NCBI RefSeq assembly: GCF_021545785.1
Contig: NZ_CP079801.1
Span: 2,662,001 to 2,726,000, forward strand
Length of the DNA stretch: 64,000 bases
Direction: 5' to 3'
Source: Halopseudomonas maritima
GTDB lineage: Bacteria; Pseudomonadota; Gammaproteobacteria; Pseudomonadales; Pseudomonadaceae
Shown here: positions 1 through 7,712 of the stretch, piece by piece
Layout: each line of letters opens with the position of its first letter
How positions within the stretch are numbered: the first letter of the stretch is position 1
Program-made: the position numbers and the translations under genes
The notes under the pieces: model-generated
The model's input: only the letters and a program-made list of their open reading frames with translations
What the model was told of the DNA's origin: nothing
Database searches by the model: none

Positions 1-690
1 TTGTTCCTGCGATAGCGTAGTTGTAGTCACCTTGCAGCCATAGTGTTGCGCCGCATAGATCGCCATGCTGCCCCAGCCGGTGCCAATCTCCAGCAGATGA
101 TCCTCGGCGCTCAGTTCCAGTTTGCGGCAGATGTGCTCCAGCTTGTTGAGCTGGGCTGCGTGCAGATCATCGCTGCCGGGTGCAAAGAGTGCCGCCGAGT
201 ACATCATGCTGGGATCAAGCAGACGCTCGAACAGGTCGTTGCCCAGATCATAGTGAGCGCTGATATTGCGCCGTGAGCCGCTGAGACTGTTGCGGTTGAG
301 CCGGTGCAGCCATTGCAGGGCGGGTTGTCCGAGCCGTGCCAGGCCGGTCTCCATGGCGTCCAGCACATCAAGATTGCGCACAAACAGGCGGGTCACGGCG
401 GTCAGGTCTGGGGTGCTCCACATGCCCTGAAAGTAGGCCTCGCCGGCACCGACGCTGCCGTTGCAGGCAATTTGCCCCCAGGCGGCCGGATCATGCAGGC
501 GGATCTCGGCGTGCAGGCCGTCGTGATCGGGCTGACCAAAGTCCAGGCTTTCTTCCTCAAGATGCAGGCGCAAGGTACCGCGCTGCAGCAGGCGTAGCCG
601 TGCCATCACGGCCTGACGGCACAGCTTCTGCAGCCAGCCCTCACGGTCTTGCGCCGTGCTGCAGGTCAGTTCAGGTCTGCTCGGTTTCAT
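1..690 (-). CDS. CFA-synthase-like SAM methyltransferase (3' end cut by window edge)
   Basis: The frame is open from an ATG at 690 to the window edge (230 codons), so the C-terminus is missing. Around residues 145-155 it has the signature NISAHYDLGNDLF of the cyclopropane-fatty-acid synthase family. Near the cut edge it has the class I SAM-binding motif LEIGTGWGS. Enzymes of this family transfer a methyl group from SAM to the double bond of membrane phospholipid acyl chains. It is the last visible gene of a minus-strand operon and overlaps the DUF1365 gene by 20 bp. With that neighbourhood it could be either a cyclopropane synthase or a UfaM-type enzyme, which makes methylated unsaturated precursors of furan fatty acids. 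The family is clear; the exact product is inference. Confidence 0.85.
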   Translation of the reverse strand, partial: MKPSRPELTCSTAQDREGWLQKLCRQAVMARLRLLQRGTLRLHLEEESLDFGQPDHDGLHAEIRLHDPAAWGQIACNGSVGAGEAYFQGMWSTPDLTAVTRLFVRNLDVLDAMETGLARLGQPALQWLHRLNRNSLSGSRRNISAHYDLGNDLFERLLDPSMMYSAALFAPGSDDLHAAQLNKLEHICRKLELSAEDHLLEIGTGWGSMAIYAAQHYGCKVTTTTLSQEQ

Positions 691-1480
691 GTCCGGACTC
701 CTTGCGCGGATGCGCCGCCACCGATTGTGCGGCGGGTGCATGGTCAAACAACGGTATACCTTTGAGCAGCAGGCGCAGGGCCTGCCAGTAGATGCCACTG
801 ACGGTGCGTAGCACCATGAAGGGAAAGCGCAGCGTCTCGCGCCGCAGCAGCGCAGGGCTGAGCGGCTGGCGTTGCAACCCCATGCTGGCGTCGAACAGGC
901 GCTGGCCGTCCTGATGGTGTTCTATGCGCACCTGCAGGCGCCTGGCCGGCACGCTGAAGTGCATGTGGTACTCGGCTTCGCGGGGTAAAAAGGGGGAGAC
1001 GTGAAAGCGCTTGGTCAGGTTGAAATGCTGACGCTGCTGCTCGGGGTCTGCTTCCAGCAAATAGCTGAAGCGCTCTCCCCAGGGGGTATTGGTGACTTCG
1101 CAGATGATGGCGCGCAGCTGACCGTTGAGGTCATGGCAGTAAAAGAATGAGACCGGGTTGAACAGCATGCCAAAGCTGCGAATCTGCGTGAGCAGCCGCA
1201 CTGGGCCGTCTAATGTCAGCCCCAACTGCTCACGCACCAGGCGCTGGGCGCAGGCCTTCAGGTCCTCCTGCGGCCGGCGTTCAGCCCGCAGGTAGTCGCG
1301 CTCGGCAAAGCGCATGGGTGACCACCAGCGGCCGCTCCAGAGCGCACTCAGACCGAATACCTTGGACTGCTCGTCGAGATCGAGCAGCAGCAGGGTGATC
1401 CGGTAGCGGAACTGATGCCCGCGCGGCAGGTGCCGGCGATGCTGCAGTTGGCCGCTGTAGAGCGCGCTGGCGAGGCTCAT
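671..1480 (-). CDS. DUF1365 family protein
   Basis: This 269-residue soluble protein begins MSLASALYSGQLQHRRHLP. It has the DUF1365 pattern of an N-terminal HRR segment and a central FNPVSFFYCHD block. DUF1365 proteins usually sit between an FAD oxidoreductase and a CFA-like methyltransferase, as here, and have been implicated with them in modifying membrane fatty acids. No catalytic chemistry can be assigned from sequence. Its ATG overlaps the stop of the upstream oxidoreductase by one base (TGATG), and its own end overlaps the methyltransferase by 20 bp, which implies translational coupling. No signal peptide or membrane segment is evident. Confidence 0.85.
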   Translation of the reverse strand: MSLASALYSGQLQHRRHLPRGHQFRYRITLLLLDLDEQSKVFGLSALWSGRWWSPMRFAERDYLRAERRPQEDLKACAQRLVREQLGLTLDGPVRLLTQIRSFGMLFNPVSFFYCHDLNGQLRAIICEVTNTPWGERFSYLLEADPEQQRQHFNLTKRFHVSPFLPREAEYHMHFSVPARRLQVRIEHHQDGQRLFDASMGLQRQPLSPALLRRETLRFPFMVLRTVSGIYWQALRLLLKGIPLFDHAPAAQSVAAHPRKESGHETEQT

Positions 1481-2727
1481 CAGAGGCTCTCTCCAAAGTG
1501 CGCTGCAACGCGCAGGGCGCTGATGACGCCGTCCTCATGAAAGCCATTGGCCCACCAGGCGCCACAGAAGAAGGTGTGCTGTTCACCCAGCAATGACTGC
1601 CATTGTTGCTGGGCGGCACTGGCTGCCTGGCTGAACTGCGGATGGGCATAGTTGAAGCGCGCAAGAATGCGTGCCGGATCAATTTGTTCGGTCTGGTTGA
1701 GGCTGACGCAGAAGGTTTCCGGCGCTTCAATGCCCTGCAGGATATTCATGTTGTAGGTCAAGGCGGCCGGCTGTTCGGTGGAGGCACCGAGGCGGTAGTT
1801 CCAGCTCGCCCAGGCCCGTTTGTGGCGTGGCAGCAGGCGGGTGTCGGTGTGCAGCACCACGTCGTTGTCGGCATAGCGAATGGCACCCAGAATCGCCTGC
1901 TCAGCTTCGCTGGGCTGCTCCAGCAAATGCAGGGCCTGGTCGCTGTGGCACGCGAGTATCACGCGGTCAAAGCGCTCCTCGCCCTGACGGCTGAGAATGC
2001 TGACGCCCTGTTCGTCGCGGCGAATGCGCTGAACTGGACAGTTCAGCCGGATGCCCTTGGCGAAGCCGGCGCTGAGCGCCGGGACGTAGCTGCGTGAGCC
2101 GCCCTCGATGACCCGCCACTGAGGCCGATTGCTGATCGACAGCAGGCCGTGGTTGTGGAAAAAGCGAATAAAGAAGGCCAGCGGAAAGTCCAGCATGTCG
2201 CGCAGCGACATCGACCAGATTGCTGAGCCCATCGGAACGATGTAGTGGTCGATAAAACGGCGGCTGTAGCCGCGCTGGTGCAGGTACTGGCCCAAGGTTT
2301 TGTGGCTGCCTGCCTCGGGCTTTTCCAGGTCGGTCAGCGCTTCACGGTTAAAACGCAGTATGTCGGCCAGCATGCGCAGAAAACCGGGCGAGATCAGGTT
2401 GCGACGCTGGGCGAACAGGGTGTTGAGGTTGTTGCCGTTGTACTCCAGCCCGCTGCGTGGGTCGCTGACTGAAAAACTCATTTCGGTTGGCTTGGAAGCC
2501 ACGCCCAGTTGGTCAAGCAAACGAATGAAGTTGGGGTAGGTCCAGTCGTTGAAGACAATGAACCCGGTGTCGATGGCGTAGCGCTGCTGCGCTACGTCGA
2601 CATCGACCGTGTGGGTATGGCCACCAATCCAGTCGTTGGCTTCAAATAGGGTGATGTCGTGGCGACGCGACAGCAGATGCGCCGCCACCAGGCCGGCTAT
2701 ACCGCTGCCGACAACGGCAATGCGCAT
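1480..2727 (-). CDS. NAD(P)/FAD-dependent amine-oxidase-fold oxidoreductase (COG2907 type)
   Basis: The protein has 415 residues. An N-terminal dinucleotide-binding motif VVGSGIAGLVAA is followed by an acidic residue (E34 region, LFEANDWIGGHTHT), as expected for FAD binding in the amine oxidase/desaturase superfamily. The C-terminal FFCGAWWANGFHEDG motif is typical of COG2907 proteins. In several bacteria this gene is the constant partner of a CFA-like methyltransferase and a DUF1365 gene. A fatty-acyl desaturation or oxidation role is inferred, as proposed for furan fatty-acid genes, and is not shown. It overlaps both neighbours by one base (TGATG at each junction). Confidence 0.88.
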   Translation of the reverse strand: MRIAVVGSGIAGLVAAHLLSRRHDITLFEANDWIGGHTHTVDVDVAQQRYAIDTGFIVFNDWTYPNFIRLLDQLGVASKPTEMSFSVSDPRSGLEYNGNNLNTLFAQRRNLISPGFLRMLADILRFNREALTDLEKPEAGSHKTLGQYLHQRGYSRRFIDHYIVPMGSAIWSMSLRDMLDFPLAFFIRFFHNHGLLSISNRPQWRVIEGGSRSYVPALSAGFAKGIRLNCPVQRIRRDEQGVSILSRQGEERFDRVILACHSDQALHLLEQPSEAEQAILGAIRYADNDVVLHTDTRLLPRHKRAWASWNYRLGASTEQPAALTYNMNILQGIEAPETFCVSLNQTEQIDPARILARFNYAHPQFSQAASAAQQQWQSLLGEQHTFFCGAWWANGFHEDGVISALRVAAHFGESL

Positions 2728-3506
2728 CAGTTGATCTCCTGCTCAGTTGTGGCCTCTGGCTTGCGGCGGCGCCGCGTCAGCGTTATGCGCAGCCAGGCGG
2801 GGAGCGCTGCGATCAGGCGCAGCATGGCGATAAAGCGGCCGGGGAAACTGATCTCCCGTTGCCCGCGTTCCAGGCCGCGCAGGGTGCGTCGGGCCGCCTC
2901 CTTGGCGCTTAGGCGCATGGGCATGGCGAAGTCGTTGTTGGCGGTGAGCGGCGTGTCGACAAAGCCGGGGCTGACCAGGCTGACTGCCACGCCCTCATTG
3001 GCCAGGTCCAGCTCCAGTGACTGCACTAGGTAGCGCAGAGCCGCCTTGGAGGCGCCGTACGCTTCGGCGCGCGGCAATGGCAGGTAGGTAACGCTGCTAC
3101 CCACTACCGCCAGGCGCGGTTCGTGGCCACGGCGCAGCAGGGGCAGGGCGGTCTCAATGCAATTGGCGGTACCCAGAACATTCACCCGCATGACCCGCTC
3201 CATCAGGCTGGCGGAAAAGCGTGGCAGCTCCATGTACTCGCAGGTGCCCGCATTGAGAATAGCCCAGTCCAGGCCGCCCCAGGTGGCGTCCAGCCGTTCG
3301 CCGGCCTCGCGCACGGCGTGAATGTCGGTCAGATCGGCGGTGATGACCAGGATCTGCTCAGGGTAGCGCTTGGCCAGGGCCCGCAGCGGCTCACGGCGTC
3401 GCGCGGTGAGAGCGATCCGGTGGCCCTGTTCGGCCAGTTGCTCGGCCAAAGCAAGGCCAATGCCGCTGGACGCGCCGGTAAGCCAGATTCTGCGTTGATG
3501 GTTCAT
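2727..3506 (-). CDS. short-chain dehydrogenase/reductase
   Basis: This is a classical SDR of 259 residues. The cofactor motif TGASSGIG is at residues 10-17, NAG is near residue 86, and the active-site Tyr and Lys lie in YGASK near residue 150. The open frame continues upstream, but MNHQRRIWLTGASS is chosen as the start because it places the Rossmann motif where the family has it. It also gives an ATGA overlap with the SnoaL-like gene. The C-terminus carries a hydrophobic stretch and an Arg/Lys-rich tail, suggesting membrane association. The substrate is unknown; the operon suggests a lipid-derived ketone or alcohol. Confidence 0.88.
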   Translation of the reverse strand: MNHQRRIWLTGASSGIGLALAEQLAEQGHRIALTARRREPLRALAKRYPEQILVITADLTDIHAVREAGERLDATWGGLDWAILNAGTCEYMELPRFSASLMERVMRVNVLGTANCIETALPLLRRGHEPRLAVVGSSVTYLPLPRAEAYGASKAALRYLVQSLELDLANEGVAVSLVSPGFVDTPLTANNDFAMPMRLSAKEAARRTLRGLERGQREISFPGRFIAMLRLIAALPAWLRITLTRRRRKPEATTEQEIN

Positions 3507-3934
3507 GTCAGTCGTCTCTTGAGTAAGCGTATGAGGCTGCCGAGCAGGGGGATGTGCTCGTACAGCAGTGCGCCCGCGTCGTAATGGTCTCGATGTCGAA
3601 AGACCTTGCCGTTGCGGAACCACACCTGGCTTACGCCCGGTACGCTGACTTCGCGTCCGCCGGCCAGTCGGGGGTGGCGGTAGTACAGGGTCCAGCACAG
3701 CAGCGCTTGCTCATCATCGATTGCCGAGCATTGGCTGAAGTCGAAGCGCACGCTGCTGAGATTGCTGTAGAGATTGGCGCAGTAGTCTGTCAGCGCCGTT
3801 AGCCCTCGCAGCTCGTGCAGCGGGTCGGTGAAGTGCACGTCAGGCTGGTACAGCTCGCCCAGGCGCGCAAGGTTGTCGCGGTCCAGGCTGGCAAAGCCGT
3901 GGGCAAAGGCGTCGATCTGCTGCTGGCTGATCAT
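3503..3934 (-). CDS. SnoaL-like / NTF2-fold protein
   Basis: The protein has 143 residues and starts MISQQQIDAFAHGFASLDRDNLARLGELY, the helix pair that opens NTF2-fold SnoaL-like domains. FTDPLHELRG and a later FRNGKVFRHRDHYD strand pair are typical of the fold. Members are small enzymes or ligand-binding proteins, and the true activity here is unknown. The ATG at 3934 overlaps the photolyase stop by 4 bp (ATGA), and the end overlaps the SDR start by 4 bp, so it is embedded in the operon. Homologues commonly sit next to photolyase and SDR genes in pseudomonads. Confidence 0.82.
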   Translation of the reverse strand: MISQQQIDAFAHGFASLDRDNLARLGELYQPDVHFTDPLHELRGLTALTDYCANLYSNLSSVRFDFSQCSAIDDEQALLCWTLYYRHPRLAGGREVSVPGVSQVWFRNGKVFRHRDHYDAGALLYEHIPLLGSLIRLLKRRLT

Positions 3935-5367
3935 GCGGTTTCTCCTGCCTGGCGGAAGGCGTCGATAGCGCGTTGCCGGCTGCTGCGGAGATCGACGATG
4001 GGGGCAGGGTAAGTATGGTCGCGGGAAAGCAGATCTTCCTGCGGCGGCAGGTGGATGTCGCGCGCGGCCAGCTCTGCCAGCTCCGGTAACCACTGGCGGA
4101 TAAAGCTGCCATCGGGATCGCATTTCTGTGACTGGCTGACCGGGTTGAATACCCGGAAGTAGGGCGCGGCGTCGGTGCCGGTGGAGGCACTCCACTGCCA
4201 GCCGCCGTTGTTGGCGGCCAGGTCGCCGTCGATCAGGTGTTGCATGAACCAGCGCTCGCCTTCGCGCCAGTCGATCAGCAGGTTCTTGGTCAGGAACATC
4301 GCGCTGACCATGCGCAAGCGGTTGTGCATCCAGCCGGTTTCGAGCAGCTGACGCATGGCCGCGTCCACCAGCGGGATGCCGGTGCGACCTTGCTGCCAGG
4401 CGGCGAGGCCGTCGGCGTCTGTGCGCCACTGCACCACTTCGGTTTCCGGGCGGAAGGCGCGATGGCGCGATACCCGCGGGTAGCAGACCAGGATGTGTTT
4501 GTAGAACTCGCGCCAGAGTAGTTCGTTGATCCAGCTGACCGCGCCCCGGTTGCCGCCGTCAAACTCACCCCGGTTGACGCGCAGCGCCGCGTGCAGGCAC
4601 TGACGGGGTGACAGCACGCCGGCGGCGAGGTAGGCAGACAGGCGGCTGGTGACATCCAGGTCAGGGCGGTCGCGGTCCTCGGCGTACTCTTCCAGTAGCT
4701 CGGCGCAGAAATGTTCGAGGCGCTCAAGGGCTGCCTGTTCGCCGGCAGGCCACAGCGCTTGCTGATCCTCGGAGGGGCATTCGAAGGCGTCGAAGCCTGC
4801 CGCTGGCGGGTCGCTGTCCAATGGCAAGGCGGTTTGGCGTTCGGGTGCCGGCAGGCAGTCAGGTAGCTGGCGATGCAGCGCCTTGTAGGCCTGCTTGCGG
4901 AACTGACTGTATACCTTGTACATGGTACCGCTCTGTGTCGTCAGGCTGCCCGGCGCAAACAACAGCTGATCGGTGTAGCGCTGGCAGCTGAGGCCGGCGT
5001 CAGCAAAGACCGCGGCTGTGGCGTCGTCGCGAGACTGTTCGTGCAGGCCGTATTCGTCGTTGAAGTGAAGGCTGCCGACCTCCAGTTCCTGGGCAAGCTT
5101 GAGAAGCTGGCTGGGGCAGTCGGCCCAGCTGTCGGCGTGCAGCACGCGCAGGGGGATGTTGCGCTCAGTCAGCTGTGCTTGCAGGGCGATCAGGTTGCGC
5201 CGCCAGAAGTCGATCTTGATGGGGGCATCGTCGTGCGCGCGCCAGTCGTTGGGCGTGACCACGTATACCGCGACTACCGGGCCCTGCTGGCTGGCGTGCC
5301 AGAGCGCGTGATTGTCGTGCAGGCGCAGGTCGGTGCGCAGCCAGCACAGTTGCATAGGCTGGCTCAT
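3931..5367 (-). CDS. phrB: deoxyribodipyrimidine photolyase (class I CPD photolyase)
   Basis: This 478-residue flavoprotein uses blue light to split cyclobutane pyrimidine dimers in DNA. The N-terminal antenna domain starts MQLCWLRTDLRLHDN. The FAD-binding helical domain includes RPDLDVTSRLSAYLA near residue 230 and the WINELLWREFY and NNGGWQWSASTGTDAAPYFRVFNP blocks, with the conserved Trp and Asn residues. An upstream in-frame ATG at 5424 exists. The ATG at 5367 is preferred because a GGAG lies 8 nt before it and homologues begin at this point. The gene follows the DUF523/DUF1722 gene after a 46-bp gap and overlaps the SnoaL gene by 4 bp. Confidence 0.95.
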   Translation of the reverse strand: MSQPMQLCWLRTDLRLHDNHALWHASQQGPVVAVYVVTPNDWRAHDDAPIKIDFWRRNLIALQAQLTERNIPLRVLHADSWADCPSQLLKLAQELEVGSLHFNDEYGLHEQSRDDATAAVFADAGLSCQRYTDQLLFAPGSLTTQSGTMYKVYSQFRKQAYKALHRQLPDCLPAPERQTALPLDSDPPAAGFDAFECPSEDQQALWPAGEQAALERLEHFCAELLEEYAEDRDRPDLDVTSRLSAYLAAGVLSPRQCLHAALRVNRGEFDGGNRGAVSWINELLWREFYKHILVCYPRVSRHRAFRPETEVVQWRTDADGLAAWQQGRTGIPLVDAAMRQLLETGWMHNRLRMVSAMFLTKNLLIDWREGERWFMQHLIDGDLAANNGGWQWSASTGTDAAPYFRVFNPVSQSQKCDPDGSFIRQWLPELAELAARDIHLPPQEDLLSRDHTYPAPIVDLRSSRQRAIDAFRQAGETA

Positions 5368-5413
5368 GAGCGGGCTCCGCTGGGCTGGGTGCAGCGTTGA
5401 AAGTCGGTCATGG

Positions 5414-6379
5414 TCAGATCGCATTCCGCAGGCTGAGCTCGGGTGGGTGTGGCTGCAGGTAGGCCTGCTGCTGCAGATACGGGTCCGGATGGCGCAGCAG
5501 GTGGTGCTGCAGCAGGGTGATGGGCACTACCAACGGCACCACGCCTTCGCGGTAGCGCGCGATCAACTGTTGCAGTTCGGCTTTTTCCGGCGCGGCCAGC
5601 ACGCGTTTGAAGTGCCCGGCCACATGCTGCAGCACGTTGCTGTGGCTGCGGCGGCTGGCGGGCTGGCGCAGGGCCTGCATCAATTCGCTGAAATACTGCT
5701 CGGCGGTGCGGGCGAGCGCGTCGCCCTTGCCTGGCTTGGCCAGCAGTTGACCCAAGGTGCGGTAGCGCGGAGATTGGTGCGCCATCAGCAGATACTTGTG
5801 GCGCGCGTGGAAGGCCAGCAGGCGGCTGGCGCTCAGGCCATTGCGCTTGAGGGCTTGCCAGTCGGCGTAGACGACCACCCGATTGACGAAGTTTTCACGC
5901 AGCACGGGGTCGTGCAGGCGGCCTTCTTCCTCGACCGGCAGCAGCGGATGGCGTTGCATCAGGCGCGCGGCGAACACGCCGCTGCCAGTGGCTGGAGCTG
6001 GTTGGCCTTGGCGGTTGTACACCTTGACCCGCTCCATGCCGCAGCTGGGTGATTTCTGCATCAGGATAAAGCCGCACAGCTCATCGCTGCGGTCGCTGAC
6101 GGCATCAGCGTAGTCGCTAAGGGCCTGAGTGTGGTCCTGGTCAAGGTTGTCGCTGCTTACCGCGCGCGGTGCCTGCGGATCGTCGATCAGGCGGATGACC
6201 TTGCGCGGTGTCCCGAGGCCGATAGCGACTTCGGGGCAGACCGGGCGCAGGTCAAAGAGGGCGCCGAGCTGCTCGGTGCACAGGCGCGAGTGCTTGTGTC
6301 CAGCGTTGAAGCGCACCGGGTCGCCTACCAGGCATTGGCTGATGCCGACCGGGATACGTGCAGTAATGGCAGTGCGCAT
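5414..6379 (-). CDS. DUF523 and DUF1722 domain protein (YbgA-like fusion)
   Basis: The protein has 321 residues. Its N-terminal DUF523 domain contains cysteines in ISQCLVG, SRLCTEQ and RPVCPEVAIGLG and the SPSCG motif, suggesting metal or Fe-S binding. The C-terminal half is DUF1722 (YbgA-like, RHKYLLMAHQ). E. coli ybgA is adjacent to phr, so linkage to photolyase is an old association, but the biochemical function is unknown. It is the first gene of the operon. GGAG lies 8 nt before the ATG, and a cluster of TGTACA-type elements lies 12-70 bp upstream. Confidence 0.9.
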   Translation of the reverse strand: MRTAITARIPVGISQCLVGDPVRFNAGHKHSRLCTEQLGALFDLRPVCPEVAIGLGTPRKVIRLIDDPQAPRAVSSDNLDQDHTQALSDYADAVSDRSDELCGFILMQKSPSCGMERVKVYNRQGQPAPATGSGVFAARLMQRHPLLPVEEEGRLHDPVLRENFVNRVVVYADWQALKRNGLSASRLLAFHARHKYLLMAHQSPRYRTLGQLLAKPGKGDALARTAEQYFSELMQALRQPASRRSHSNVLQHVAGHFKRVLAAPEKAELQQLIARYREGVVPLVVPITLLQHHLLRHPDPYLQQQAYLQPHPPELSLRNAI

Positions 6380-6390
6380 GGCTTATCTCC

Positions 6391-6472
6391 TGTACAGCTT
6401 GGATTGCTCTTGTACAAGGATAAGCATGAATTCACTATTTTTGTATAAGTTTTTGCGCCGTCCGTCTGCCAA
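6391..6472 (-). promoter_or_regulatory. candidate promoter and CarH/LitR-like operator cluster for the photolyase operon
   Basis: On the minus strand TTGGCA (6467-6472) and TATACA (6442-6447) form a possible -35/-10 pair with a 19-bp spacer, the long spacing seen at many MerR-family promoters. TGTACA palindromes lie at 6411-6416 (within TTGTACAA) and 6391-6396, and the -10 is itself a TATACA variant. CarH/LitR photoreceptors are MerR-family repressors of photolyase operons. Linking these TGTACA-like repeats to such a regulator is inference. Confidence 0.45.
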
Positions 6473-6509
6473 TCGCCTCCATTGGTATAATTTTTACGGC
6501 CTTTATTGG

Positions 6510-6533
6510 GCTGCTCAGCTTCTGCCGAGCAGC
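6510..6533. terminator. GC-rich hairpin over the stop codon of the renalase-like gene
   Basis: GCTGCTCAGC and GCCGAGCAGC pair with one A-C mismatch around a TTCT loop. The stop codon (6515-6517) lies in the stem. No U-tract follows on the minus strand, so termination is only a possibility. The same arrangement recurs at several other gene ends in this window. Confidence 0.4.
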
Positions 6534-7489
6534 ACTTGGGCCGCTTCTCGACCGCTCAACCATGCGCCTTCCAGCCGCCCAGCCTGACACCAGTCGCCGC
6601 ACACGTAGAGGTCCAGCTCGGGCGCAGCAAGTGCGCCCCATTGCTGATGGTCGGCTGGGCGCGCGTACAGCCAGCGGTGGGCGTGCGTGAAGTGCACCTC
6701 GGGTAGCTCGGTTTGCAGCGCGTCTGCCAGTGCCGCCAGCAGCTGTGCCGCTACCTCCTGTGGTGGTGTGTCCAGGTTTGCCGCCGCCCAGGCCGGTGTG
6801 GATTGCAATACCCAGTTGGCGGCACTGTCACGGCCAGGCTTGCTGTGGTTGGCACAGACCCAGTCCAGCGGGCCGCAACGTACGAAGGCGGCGTCCAGCG
6901 CCAGAGTCAGTGGTTCTGCAAAGCCCACGCAGACTGCCCAGCCCGGTTCCATCTGTGCCTGTGCCGCTGCGTTGGCCAGGGCCGGCGCAGCGCTGAGCAG
7001 CGGCACTGCCTGGGGCGCTGGCGTCGCGACGATCACCTGCTGGTAGGGGCCGTGGTGATCGGCTTCGCTATCAATCAATAACCAGCCGTCCTCGCTGCGC
7101 TGCAACTCGACGATGCGGGTGGCGCTGTGCAGCGGAATGTCAGCAATCAGGTTGCGACTCAGCGCGGTCATGCGAGGGGCCCCGACATAGCGCTGCTGGT
7201 CGTCTTCGGATGCGCGTAGCCCTTGCTCGTCAATGCGATACAGACGAGGCTGCCAGCGCGCTACCCAGCCGCGTGCCTGCCAATCTTCTACTGCCGCACG
7301 AAAAGCGCTGTGACGGGCGGTGAAGTACTGGGTGCCGATGTCAAACTCGCCTTGTTCGGTGCGTTTGCTACTCATACGGCCACCGGTTCCCCGGCTTTTG
7401 TCGAACAACTCGACAGCAAGGCCAGCCTCTTGCAATTGCAGGGCGGCGCTGATGCCAGCCATGCCGGCGCCAATTACGGCTACGCTCAT
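6515..7489 (-). CDS. renalase-like NAD(P)/FAD-dependent oxidoreductase
   Basis: The protein has 324 residues. The FAD-binding motif VIGAGMAGISAA is at residues 5-16, followed by ELFDKSRGTGGRMSSKR, the motif that marks the bacterial renalase-like/COG3380 group. The C-terminal LYVCGDWCQAGRLEGAWLSG resembles the closing FAD-binding segment of amine oxidases. Bacterial renalases oxidise isomeric beta-NAD(P)H, but many family members have no proven substrate. It lies upstream of the photolyase operon on the same strand, separated by 135 bp, and is divergent from the epimerase gene at 7713 across a region with TATACA/TGTATA sites. Confidence 0.85.
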   Translation of the reverse strand: MSVAVIGAGMAGISAALQLQEAGLAVELFDKSRGTGGRMSSKRTEQGEFDIGTQYFTARHSAFRAAVEDWQARGWVARWQPRLYRIDEQGLRASEDDQQRYVGAPRMTALSRNLIADIPLHSATRIVELQRSEDGWLLIDSEADHHGPYQQVIVATPAPQAVPLLSAAPALANAAAQAQMEPGWAVCVGFAEPLTLALDAAFVRCGPLDWVCANHSKPGRDSAANWVLQSTPAWAAANLDTPPQEVAAQLLAALADALQTELPEVHFTHAHRWLYARPADHQQWGALAAPELDLYVCGDWCQAGRLEGAWLSGREAAQVLLGRS

Positions 7490-7529
7490 AGTGTGATCTC
7501 GTTCTGTTCAGGGTCGCTGTAGGGGGCCG

Positions 7530-7580
7530 TTGTACCCCGGCAGGACAGGAAAAGCTATACATAGGGTGGCGGTCTGTATA
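7530..7580. promoter_or_regulatory. divergent intergenic region with inverted TATACA / TGTATA pair
   Basis: The 223-bp gap between the divergent oxidoreductase and epimerase genes contains TTGTAC (7530-7535), TATACA (7556-7561) and TGTATA (7575-7580). The last two form an inverted pair separated by 13 bp. These elements resemble those upstream of the photolyase operon, so a shared regulator is plausible. The exact promoter cannot be fixed. Confidence 0.35.
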
Positions 7581-7712
7581 AAAATTTGCGTGTCGTCAGC
7601 GTTGCCGGTGTCTCGCATGTTGTTCATTTGGCAGTTTGGCGTGCCCGTGCTTGCCCGAGGAGCTGCCAGGTCATAGTGTGGCGGCTAGCAGCGTTGATGA
7701 CAGGGAGTCTTT

